From: Amoebophrya sp. A120 | Lineage: Eukaryota; Sar; Dinophyceae; Syndiniales; Amoebophryaceae | NCBI GenBank assembly: GCA_905178155.1 | Contig: CAJINV010000020.1 | Span: forward strand, 496,001 to 560,000 | Direction: 5' to 3' | DNA: 64,000 bases | Shown here: piece after piece, positions 11,243 through 23,200 of the stretch | Position numbering within the stretch: position 1 is the stretch's first letter | Layout: the number at the start of each line of letters is the position of its first letter | The notes under the pieces: model-generated | The model's input: only the letters and a program-made list of their open reading frames with translations | What the model was told of the DNA's origin: nothing | The model's database searches: none | Position numbers and translations under genes: made by a program

Positions 11243-14200
11243 ATGTCGCGCCGCCTTGTTCATCTAGAAGCTCTGCCGTTCCTCATTTTCATGGTGCCGC
11301 TCATTCTCATATTCGAACAAATTTTGACTTTTATCCCGATGAAGGATGATCATGATAGACGCCCTCCCTTAGAAGAGACACCACCACGACCCACTTCTGC
11401 CGTTATTTTTGTCTCCGCGTCCATTGCGGGTTTGACCAGACCGATTTGCCCGGCTACTGGGTATGGCCATTGTGGAAATGCAACTACCGTCAGAATGAGC
11501 ACTCAAGTCAACATTTGGCAGGGCAGCCTAAAAAAGTGCGACGCGGACTGCCGGGGCCTGACGGACTGTGCGGCCTTTTCGTACGGGATGGCCAATAACG
11601 TCCGCCACAGGTGCTGGTTTTACGAAACCAGCGTCGGCTGTACTGGGGCAAGTTCCACCGCAGACGCCTACTCTTACACCACTTTCACCCTGGCCAGGAA
11701 CACGGAGGCGTGCGTGGATTCGTCCACCCTCGAGGAGCCTCCCAGCTGCCCGGTTGCGTTCGACGGAGGGTGCGATAAACCGCCAGAGCAATGGATCGCC
11801 GCGATGCACTACGATCGGACTGATTACACCATCAAGGAGGGCAGGTACCTTTGTGCGAACACGCCCGACTGTGACAGTTTCTGGCTGGTTGGGTCTTCCG
11901 CTACGTCGGGCCGTCTCGTCTTGCGGAAGGCGGGATGTACACTAAAGGCGAGTGAAGCGGGTATCAAAGTGAAAAATCTCCCTTCGCGATATTGAAACGA
12001 AAATTTCTGTTGCTGCATTTGTGTACACAAAGACAAATCAGCTCTGTCTTGCAGTGAGGCACTGCAGGCAAAGCCTAAGCCTGTGTATATGTGTTTTGAT
12101 GTAGGTGCTTAGCATAGCAGAGGCCTGCCATGTAGCCGCAACAGCATTACAAATCGCCTGCATAGGCCGGCGGTTTCTTTGGATGTGCCCTCCTGCAAGA
12201 GAGACAGGATTTGTGGCCACGAATCAGCAGCACAAATATTTAGGAACATACCTGCTCAATATGGGGAGGGGGGGTTTTTTCTCGCAATAGCGGGAAGCGA
12301 GCGGGGTTTTCTGTTAAGCGAATGCCCGCCCACCACATCAACGACGACGACCACAACGACGACCACAGCACGTGTGGACACTCTCCAGACGCCGCTGTGC
12401 CCCGCGGAGTGGGCGGGCGCAAGCTTCGGCACGAGCCTGGGTTGGTGCACCAACCAGGAAAGCAACAAGAAGCTGCATGTGAACACGAATGCCGGGAACA
12501 CGATTCTCACTTGCGACCTGGTATGCATTGCAAAAATCTCTGGGTTTGGAAGAGTGCAAGTTTGTCATGCTTCTCTGGCATAAGCATGACTCATACTTAA
12601 ATCTGTGATGCGTGAGCCAATATGTATAGGCGTGGAGTTACCCGTGCGGCAAAGAGCTCTGCCGCCGATCCAACGATGATGATGATGATGATGATGGGCA
12701 GGAATAAGCCCTCTTGCCTGTCATGCAAAAACGCCGTTTGCTATGGTATGCGGAATCCGAAACACAATAGCAGCTCAAAATCTTGTCATGCTTGGCTGCG
12801 TATTGCAATGCGCCCAGCAGTCACATTTTAGCATCACAAGTTCATGTTCATCCCAGACCCAGATCGATATTTGCAGTTGATACCTGGAGTGCCGACTAAC
12901 GCCGACTTGCACCCACTACGTCATGGACAACAGCGCGACCCCCGTCTCGTGCACCTTCTACTCCGAGGGCTGCGCCTTCGGCGACCGTCCGCACGAGACG
13001 GTGAACGACGTGGTAAAAAAGTTGATTGCGTTTTTATCATTTGTAAAAACGTCCCCACACCAGAGTCAAGATGGGAAATCTGCTAGACAAATCATCCAGC
13101 TTCGGTCGTTTGGCATGACAAGTATTTCCTCGTAGTGTAATCCTGTTTAGGTAGTTCAGCAGCATTTTTACAGATCTAGCATACCATGCGGATTATAGCA
13201 GCTCAAATTCTAAAACACCACTATAAAACGGCTCTCATGGCGCTCCGCATGACAAACTTTTTTGGCATGCAGATTTGCATGACAGCTCTGGGGTGGGGAC
13301 GTTTTTCCTCAGGATAGTTTTCCGTGGCCCGCAACGCGGCTAGCTGCATCGACATGCACGAAGTTCCACGCCTGGACGATCCGGACACCAAATGCGTGAG
13401 CGTGGTCAAGGGCTGCGCGACCGCAGCATCGGGCGCGAACGCTCGGAACACGATGACGCTGTACTCCTACCAGGACCGGGAGTACGGGTTGGAGGAGTGT
13501 CGGTACCTTTGTGCGATGACGGAGAAGTGCGTGCAGTTTCATCTGAATTCCAACTATCTGTCGGGAACCAGCACCCGGCCCGGGTGCACCCTGCTGAAGG
13601 GAAAAAGCTGCACCGAACCGGACCCTATCCCGTGCATGCAAAAGTATCGCACTCGTAGGGATTGCAGTCATGCATTGCAAATATCCACTCCAAGGCAGAC
13701 GTAAAACAGCATTGACAAATGGTCTGCGCTACTTTGTAATGCAGTATACTCGCTACCAACCGCAACCAGTATCGGATTATAGATACTTTTGCGATGCATA
13801 GACCCGGTCCAAAGCTACGACAACTGGAAAGGGTACAACTTGGACGCCTGCCCCATCCGCGGGAGCGTGTGCCCCGCGGTGGGGCAGGGGAATTACGAGG
13901 ATGGCTCGTGGTGGACCACCACGAGTATCACGCGCGTCGACCAGGCGACCTCGACCTGGGACACTTTTGTGACGGACTACGATCACTTTTGCCGGGGCCG
14001 CGGGTACCACCGTGTGTGCGGGACGATCATGAAGGACGCTGGCGGCGGGGGTATCGGTATCGAAAGGAAAAAAAAACCCTCCCCATATCAAAAGAAGCGA
14101 AACTTCTGATGCTGGATTTTTTGTGTAAGTACACAAATCCGAGCTGTCTTGCTGGAGAGCACTGCAGGCCCATATCAAGCGTGAGTACAGAGTTTTTGGC

Positions 14201-17200
14201 CTAGGTGCTTAGCATGAAAAACATCCGCGCCGTAGGCCCAACAGCATGACAAACCGCCTGCACAAACACAATGCGGCGGAGCCTGCGGAGTTGCCGTCTT
14301 GCAAGACGGACACGATTTGTGAGCACGAATCAGCAGCACAAATGTCCAAAAATGTACCTTGTGGAGGGGGGACGTTTTCTTACGATAGTCGGCTCCTTCG
14401 CGCAGACCGGCGGCCTCTGGAAGCCCGCTTCCATGTCCTACATGAAGTTTGACCTCGCCCTGTATCAAGAAGAAAAATCCCCCCTCTGTGACGCGGGATT
14501 TGTGTACACAAATCGGCTTTGTCTTGCAGTGAAAGACCACAACCAGATACAAAGCCAGAGTAGGGGCGCTTTGGTGTAGGCGCCTAGCAAGGCAGGCGTG
14601 TCCTCCGTAGGCCATACAGCATTACAAATTGCCCGCAGAACCATGCGGCGGAGTTTTTGGATCTGCCTTCTTGCAACACAGAGACGATTTGTGGTCTCAG
14701 ATCAGCATCACAAATTTTCGGAAGTATCCCTTTTTGTTATGGGGAGGAGGGATTTTTCCTCGCAATACCCTGAACGATCACAAGTGCCGGAAGTACGTAC
14801 CCCGGGTGGATCAGACCAGCTGCCCCGTTGCCTTTACCAGCCCGTGCGGAGGAAACTCTATCAACTGCAAATATCCCTGGATGTCTGGAAGAGTGCAAAC
14901 GTGTCATGCAGGTTTTCCATGGCCCATGAGGTCTGGAAGTGGAATGCGGGACCTGATATGACAGACTCTGTGGGGCGGTCTCTGTCATGCCTATCCTGCA
15001 TGAGAAATCCCCCTTTCCAACTTGGTCGAAAATGGACAGCTTTTGGAACTCATGCAGCACAGATTTTTGCCTGATTCAGATTTAGCATGACAAGTTGCAA
15101 TCTGCCAGTCCCACACATATTTCTTTGCAATCGATAAACTCAGACGGTTCCCGCAACTTGTACACCGCCACCCACACCTATGCAAGGAAAAAACTGTGTA
15201 AGTGTAACTTTGTCTTGCAGATGTTGCAATACAGTTACGCTTGTCATGCTGGATATGCATCAGATACAGAGGCTATTTTCTTACGTGTTTTCGCGTACTA
15301 GCTACGCATAGCAGGTTTTCTCTGTCGTGCAAAACAAATCTGTGATGCTGTTCCTGCAAAAAAGATACACTTACACACTTTTTTTCTTGGATAACACCGC
15401 GACCTACAACTACTAAAGCGAAAAAAGCCCCCTCCACCCCATACTCAAAGACAATTCGTGTTGCTGGATTTGTGTACACAAATGAACTAGAGCTTGCCGG
15501 CATATTCTATAGCCCATTTTTTGAAAACGCATCCGGCTAGCAGCTGCGCATGAGAAACCAGTCTGACATACACGAAAACTCATGGCAGACTGGCTGCACA
15601 ATGCGCCACATGGGTGCTGTTTGCCTTGTACGCAAGACAAAGGAAGCTGATTTGTGACCACAAATCACAAACGTCCTTTTTGTTTACGGGAATTGGAGAC
15701 TTTTCCTCACAATAACAACGGGCAGAAGTACTCCGTGGCCGACTGTCGGTATTTGTGCGCCGAAACGCCGCAGTGCAGTAGCTTCATCGTGCAAGCCTCC
15801 ACCGAGGTGTGTACGCTGTACAAGCAAGGTATGGAAGTGTCAGGATTGAAATCGTCAAAGTTGAAATAATTCCTCATGCATAAATTGCAAGGCGCGAAAT
15901 GTCTCTCTTGCAGGGGTGGCAAGTGAGGCCGACGGTCCTCCTGTTTGGGGTCTACGATATAGCTGCTAAAGTAACATGACAAAAGACACTTTCTGTCCCT
16001 AAAAAGCATTACAAACTGGATCGAGACGGTGCCGAAATTTGTCATGCGCCGCTTAGAATAAATTGGGCTTCCAACTGGGATCGATTTTATGCTTGACTCC
16101 GCGACCCGGTGGCCTGCGCCTGACCATGATCTACGGAAAGGTGCCCTATGGGCGGTTGCGTTTGTGGTTTCGGTCGGTTTAGCATTACAAGTTATTTCAA
16201 CTTTGTCGGTTTCAATACATTCCCATACAAGGCTGTACAGCGGACTCAACCGACGCGGACTACGAGGGGTACCATTTGGCTTCCTGCCACTTGAAGGACG
16301 ACGGCATAATTGGAAGCTTCGTCCCGCCCAGCGCGTTGTTGGAAACCTACCACACCCTCGATTCGTCCAGCAATGGAAGTCCCCTGTGGCGGCCTGAGTA
16401 CGATTTTGGCAGCTACTCGAAGGACACAGAATTTTTCTCGGTGAAAGGAGGCTATTGCGCGACCTTCAAGCAGTGGCACCAGGTCGAGTTCCGCGACGGG
16501 GAGGCCCATTTTGTCACGGGGATGATGCTACGCATTGCAAATATGTAGAAATATGATGCCTGGGTCTGGAAACTGAAACTTGTGATGCAAAGCAACAAAG
16601 GGAATATTAGTCAGCGCACGACATCACTACACTGGAAAAATGCGCTGCCAGGCATGACAATTTTTTCCGTGGTTCTGTGCGGCGTAGTTCTCTGCATGAA
16701 AAAAAAAATCCGTTCATTTTGCATGGCAGACAAGAGGAGCTCTTCGTCTTCGCGGGCGCGCAACACAGAGTTCAGAGTCAACAAAATTTCAGGGTCTCCG
16801 CGCGTATCCCACACCCTGTTGTCTTTGGTTATGTGAAATCTGTCCTGCGCCAATGGGGCAGTGACAGTGAGTGCGCAGCTTAATTTAGCAACTTAAGAAG
16901 GCAGGCCACTACCGGGGCCGGCAGCTTCCGGAGTCACGGACCCGGATAATTTTTGAATCTCTGGCAAACGCCTGTTCGTCTCGGAGGTACTCGTCGCAGT
17001 CTCAATATGCAGAAGGCCATATCTTCGCGGCCGCGCAACACAGAGTTCAGAGTCAACATGGCAGACTAGTCGCTGACAAGTTTCGCAATCTTCCAGGCCC
17101 AAACCGATATTTGCGGTTGATAGATGCTTTTCCGTAAACGCGAACCCCCCAACGATTCAGCGCGAGTAGTCAACCAAGTCGAGCACAGCCTGGACGGTAC

Positions 17201-20200
17201 CGGTTGGACCGCCGTAACAAGTCCAGGGGCATTGTCGCCCACGGGTACCTATGCATTGCAAATATGTCTGGGTCTGGAAGGATACAACTTGTCATGCTAA
17301 GTCTGGATAGTGCAAAAATTTGTGTTGCATGATTACCAATAGGTGTCCACTTCTGAACAAGTTTAGTGGGGGCAGTTTGTCATGCAGGATAGACATGATG
17401 TTGATGATAGATGATAGAGACTTCGCAGAACCTGTCATGCTAGGTCCTGCATTGCAGACATCATGGTTATGGGGCATGGAAAATATGCATGACAAGTTTC
17501 AGATATCCACGTATATTTACATTTGATAGTACCTGGGTCACGCTGAACCAGAATGCGAGGAAGCTCCGGGTGTCGTCGAGCACAAGCAGCGGAATGGTGA
17601 CGTACTGCGGTATTTGGGTCTACGAGACCACCACGACCACCACTACGCCTGTGTCTTACATGCCGGCAGCCACCGCCGCCCCTGTCGATGTCCAGCTTAT
17701 CAAATGTAAAAATGTCTGGGTCTGGAAGAATACAACTTGTCATGCTGTTTTTGGACTCTAAAAAATATTGGTATTGCATGACCAGCAAGAGGGGTCCGGT
17801 TTGTGGTTGTGCTACGCGGACAGGGTATTTCTCATGCAGAAGGTGCATCAGGAAGCCGTGTAAAAGTCTGTGATGCTAGGTCATGCGTTACAGGCATCAT
17901 GGATCATGAGAAATATGCATGACAAAACCCGGCAATCTTCCAGACCCAGACACTTTTACATTTCATACAGCTCCTGGTCGACCCAATCTGCGTGGCGGAG
18001 TTTGCCGGGACGTGCGTCGGCGGGCCGTTTATCAAGGTAAACGGAAACAACTACTTCAATCTAGCAGGCCAGGTGGGCGGCTTGCAGGGTTGCGACAAAA
18101 AGTGTCGCGACTTCGCTGCGTCAGGCGTTGCTGGTCAGGAGTGTGAGTCGTTCCGCTGGGACGCTGGAATACATGGGGGCAGCCGAAAGCAGCGGTGTCA
18201 CTACTTTCGAGCGGGTTGCGTGGCTGCGGGTACGCAATCCAACTCGGACTTGCACGACTTCACAATCTTCACACTCCAAAAGAACAGGGGCTCGTGCATG
18301 AGTGCGCACGAGGTGCCGGCAATCAGCACGGACGCCGGGGTATCAAATGTAAAAACGTCTGGGTCTGGAAGAATGCGAACCTGTCATGCAGATTTTACAT
18401 GGCCCGTGACGTCTGTGATGTATTCCCTGGCATCACAGATTTTCTGAGTGCTTCTTGATGCCTATTCCGCATGACAAATGGCCTCCCCGCGTAGCAGGAA
18501 CTGGGCTCCTTTTGCTGGTCATGCAATACAGATTTTTCTAGAATCCAAAATTAGCATGACAAACATAAATTCTTCCAGACCCAGACATTTTTACAGTTGA
18601 TACGGGGATTGCGACGCCGCGTACAACGGGGCGTGCACCGCGCCTGGGGACGTTGATGACGGCACGTTGCTTGCCACTTACCACTACCGCAACTTCAAGC
18701 TCTCGGAGTGTCGCTGGCTGTGCGCCATGACGGAGGGCTGCGCCTCTTTTTTTCTTAGACAAGGTACCGGCATCTGTAAGGTGTATAAAACAGGGTGCAT
18801 ATTACAAGGAAAAATGCCCCCACCCCCAAAGTTGCAATAATTACTATCTAAACTGCAGCAGCTGGTCAAAAATGCATGCGAGGGGTATGTTCGGGGGTGT
18901 GTCAGGGGTATGCAAATGGCAGTCAATCACGACCTGAATACAAATTTTTGGCGAAAAAGCAGAAGGTGGGGTATAAACATACCCCAGACACACCCCAGAC
19001 ACACCCCAGGCATACCCCAGACAGACCCCCGAACACACCCCAGGCAAAAAGTCCGAACATACCCCAGACACACCCCGGACACACCCCGGGCAGACTTTCG
19101 GACACACCCCGGACAGACTTTCGGACACACCCCGGCCAAACTTTCGGACTTTGCCACGCGAGGTTTGGCCCCGAAGTCCAGTCTGTCACGCGTCGCGAGG
19201 CGGACCGTGCGGCCACGGGGCGAAAGCCCTTTTGGGCAGTTGCTGCAGTTTAAATGAAGTTACTATTTAAACTGCACCAACTGCCCAAAAGTGATCATTT
19301 GGGGGGTGTTCCGGGGTATGTTCCGACCCATGTTCCGGGGTATCAATCACGACCTAACTCGGCCATTTCCTCATGCACCCCCCAAAACATACCCCACACC
19401 TGACTCCGGAAAAGTGACACCCGGCCCCGGAGGTCACTTTTCGAGAGTCGGGCCCGACCCCGGACCTGACTGTCGGAAAGTGGCTTTCGGGGCATGGTCT
19501 GGGGTGTGTTTCGGGGTGTGTTCTGGGGTGTGTTCCGGGGTATGTTTCGACCCCTGTTCCGGGGTATCAGACACGACCGGAACCGGCAAAAACCTCCTGC
19601 ACAACTCAAAACATGCCCCCCACCCGACTTCGGAAAAGGAACACCCGACCCCGGGGGCCGCTTTTCAAGAGTCAGGCCCGACCCCGGGGGCCAAAGGTTG
19701 GCTGCCTATTCATTGGGGGGGGCGCCCCGCCCAGGGGCGCAGAAACAGGTCTGTGCGCCCTGGTTCGGGAGAACAGGCTCCAGGAAGGTGGCCGCGCCCC
19801 CCCCTCACATGGTCGTGGGTAGTCCTTTTGGGGGGCGCCCCGCCCAGGGGCGCAGAAACAGGTCCGCGCGCCCACTCTGGTTCGGGGGAATGAACAGGCT
19901 CCAGGAAGGCCGCGCCCGCGGTTGGTCGTGGGAGGGTAGTCCTTTGGGGGGGCGCCCCGCCCAGGGGCGCAGAAACAGGTCCACGCGCCGCGCCCTTGGA
20001 AGGCCGCGCCCTCGGCTGGTCTTGGGTAGTCCTTTGGGGGGGGCGCCCCGCCCAGAGGCGCAGAAACAGGTCTGCGCGCCCACCCTGGTTCGGGAGAACA
20101 GGCTCCACGAAGGCCGCGCCCTCGGTTGGTAGCGGGTAGTCCTTCGGGGGGGCGCCCCGCCCAGGGGCGCAGAAACAGGTCCACGCGCCCTGGCAAGGCC

Positions 20201-23200
20201 GCGCCCTCGGTTGGTCTTGGGTAGTCCTTTGGGGGGGCGCCCCGCCCAGGGGCGCAGAAACAGGCCCGCGCGCCCTGGTTCGGGAGAACAACCTCCAGGA
20301 CGGCCGCGCCCTCGGCTGGTCGTGGGTAGTCCTTTGGGGGGGGCGCCCCGCCCAGGGGCGCAGAAACAGGTCCGCGCGCCCTGGTAAGGCCGCGCCCTCG
20401 GTTGGTCTTGGGTAGCCCTTTGGGGGGGGGCGCCCCACCCAGGGGCGCAGAAACAGGCCCGCGCGCCCTGGTTCGGGAGAACAACCTCCCGGACGGCCGC
20501 GCCCCGCCCAGGGGCGCAGAAAAAGGCGCATTTTTCCAGGGGGGCGCCGGCACCACGGGCGCCAAGCCACCCCGTTCTGTCGCAAAAAAAAAACCCTGCC
20601 GCATCATGGGCAAGAAAAGCCACCGCGGGTGGCCCTTCTTCGCCGCAAGGTCGCAGCGCGGGGACTCTGTCCCCGCGCCATGACCTTGTTTGTGATGCAA
20701 AGTTTTCAAATGAAAACTTTTTGTCATGCATGAAAGGAGTATGAACCTTTGTGAGGCAGAGTCTAGGCGTATATCGCATTGCTTGCATGCGAAGCGCCGC
20801 TCTTGCTGGGATCTTGCGCAATACAAATTCTTTCTATTCACGATTGGAAATCTGTGATGCTGATAGATGCAAGAGGGCGAGTGTTTCAGTTGCAAAGGTT
20901 TGCAATACAAATGCTCCCAAGTTCGGGGGTGGGCGCATTTTTCATTTTGATAGTGCACCGAAGACACCAGTCAGGCGGCCAATTGGCAGGGCTACGACCT
21001 GGCCACCTGCAAGCTGCAGGGGAAAGTCTGTCCCGCCGCCTGGGCGGGGTGGTGCGCCGAGAAGGACGCGCTGCAACTTCCCGCGGTCACGACCGTGGAC
21101 CAGTCCACTTCGCTGAAGGACACCCGGATCGCCGATTTGGACGTGTACTGCCGGGGGCGCGGGTACAACGGGACCGCCTCCAGCTCCTGCGCCTCCTTTT
21201 CGCGCAACCAGTTTACGGGCCACGTTTCCTACTTCCGAGCGGGGTGCACCCCGGATCCAAAGGCCTTCAACCAGATGCAGTGGAGCCTCACGCAGAACGA
21301 TATCAAGTGCCGCCACCCTGGGCATGTTCCAGCCCTGGGCACCTGCAACCACGCCTGGATGGGGTGGTGCTCGAACTGGCAAGACAAAAAGATTGGGGCC
21401 GGTATGTACTACAATGACCGGCCCTACACCGTCGCGGAGTGCCGGTACCTGTGCGCGGAGACGCCCGAGTGCGCCGGCTTCGCCCACAAGTTCGAGCACG
21501 GCATCAACGACTGCAGCCTGTTCCGCGCGGGCTGCGAGAAGACAGTCGAGCTGCCCCGCGCCCACCGGTTCTACCACCTGAGTGAGTGCGCCATCAGCGG
21601 GCCGGCACTGGACATCACGGGGCAGTTTGTGCACTACTCGCACCTTCGTGCCGCTGCCAGCTCTGGTCACGACCCCAAAACGGCTATCTTTCCGTACCGC
21701 CGCGCCGAGCACGACTATACCGAGCATGACTTCATGGGGACTGAAGACACCCGCATGTCTAAAGAAGGGCCTTCTGCGTGCCTCTCGATTCTGAAGGGAA
21801 CCGCTATGGACTTCTCAACTGCTACATTGTCAACTGTTACATAAATTTGTGATGCAAGACTGGCAATAAGTGAAAGGAAGAACATTCCGCGTGTTGCATG
21901 ACAGATTTGGCACAGGGACGCCCTGCGTCTTGATGAAGAGATAATTTAAACAGGGACGTCCTGCCCTTAGTCTCCCAACATGACAGATTTGGCACAGATT
22001 CTCAGCCTGTTTCCCCGTCTGCGAGTTTGTCATGCGAAGCAGCTTGATGGCGTGGATAGTCCAGGCAATTGCGCATGGCAAATCATGATGCAACAATTGA
22101 GAATGTACCGTTTGAGAGCCCCATCACCGCGCCGGCGGGTTCGTGGGAGGTGGAATTCCGCGATAACCAGTTTCTATCCTGTGCAATAGTATCGTACTCG
22201 TATTGCAATCATGCAATACAAATCAAAATGGGGATCTCACAACACAAATCTCGTTTGGGTTTCGTGAAAGAAAAATATCCGTGGGTTTTACAGGGAAATA
22301 CAGAAACACAGGTCGGTATAGACAGAATAAGTATCGGTGAGCTTGTTTTTCGATTCGTCTGCGATGCGTTGGTTTCGTGAAATAATAAACACATGGAATA
22401 GTTTACGGTTAGTTGATAGAATTTTTAAAAAAAGAAAAAAGTAGACATGCACAGACTGAAAATCATGATACAAGCACCTCCCCACTGGTGGGGAGGTGTA
22501 TCCTTGAAGATGACTTATCTTAAAAAACTGTAGCCGAGGTGTGTTTCTGTGTTTTCCTGTTTTTTTTTTGGATAACTGCACTCAGGGGAAATGAGAGAAG
22601 GTGAGAGATGCAAAAGAGACGAGAGTGCTATTAGCAGCTAAAAGGAGAAAATGCCCTTGCTGCAATTTATGTTTTCTATTGTCGAAATCTCCAGCCACCG
22701 TTGGTCATGAAAAAAGTAAATAACAGGATGGCTTATATTATCATTGGCGCATTTTTATGTGTTTCCCACGCTGGCCTCTATGCCACGTGTGCTCCCTGCT
22801 GGATTCCCTGCGAGGAAAATTGCCAAGATAATATAAATCAAAGTATTAAAGTCAGATTTTAGATCTGGCAGAATACTGGAGAACAGAGACAATAGAAAAT
22901 ATCGACGAACACCGGCACCAGAATAAATATGAGATGACATGAATTGGAATCCGAGCTATAGACTTTATTTCATTTACAACGTATTAGCTTTGCATCTTCT
23001 GTTACGCATAACTTTGAAGTAATGCATCTAGTATATAGAGGTGTCTAAGAAGACGGGGTTGTGAGCGGCTGGGAGTAAGTTTTAACTAAAAACGGGATTT
23101 ATGAACGGCTAGCTGCAACTCCTGAAAATTATACACGCTCTCGGAAGGCATGGAAATAGAAACTATATGCATTACAAACTAAGAAGCTCGCATGTACAAA

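Larger units (their letters stand above)
18800..20952 (+). mobile_element. Introner, family B, enlarged by nested repeats
   Basis: 2153 bp, TSD GTGCA. Left end CAAGGAAAAATGCCCCC, right end GGGGGTGGGCGCATTTTTC. Contains two copies of a TTACTATYTAAACTGCA-led unit, CCCC-rich satellites and a GC-rich tandem array. Removal joins VYKTGC to TEDTSQAANWQGYD. Confidence 0.88.

Noticed and set aside
11014-11349. Alternative ORF overlapping the start of the PAN-repeat gene
   Set aside because: Not in frame with the downstream Cys-repeat exons and lacks any hydrophobic leader; the 11243 ATG gives a good signal sequence in the proven frame.
18978-19140. CRISPR-like regular repeats
   Set aside because: Units are contiguous, short and degenerate with no spacers of constant length; the genome is eukaryotic.
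19672-20967. Minus-strand open frames of up to 431 codons
   Set aside because: They run along a GC-rich tandem array without stops in several frames; Pro/Gly/Ala/Arg-rich repetition, no domain, both strands open at once.
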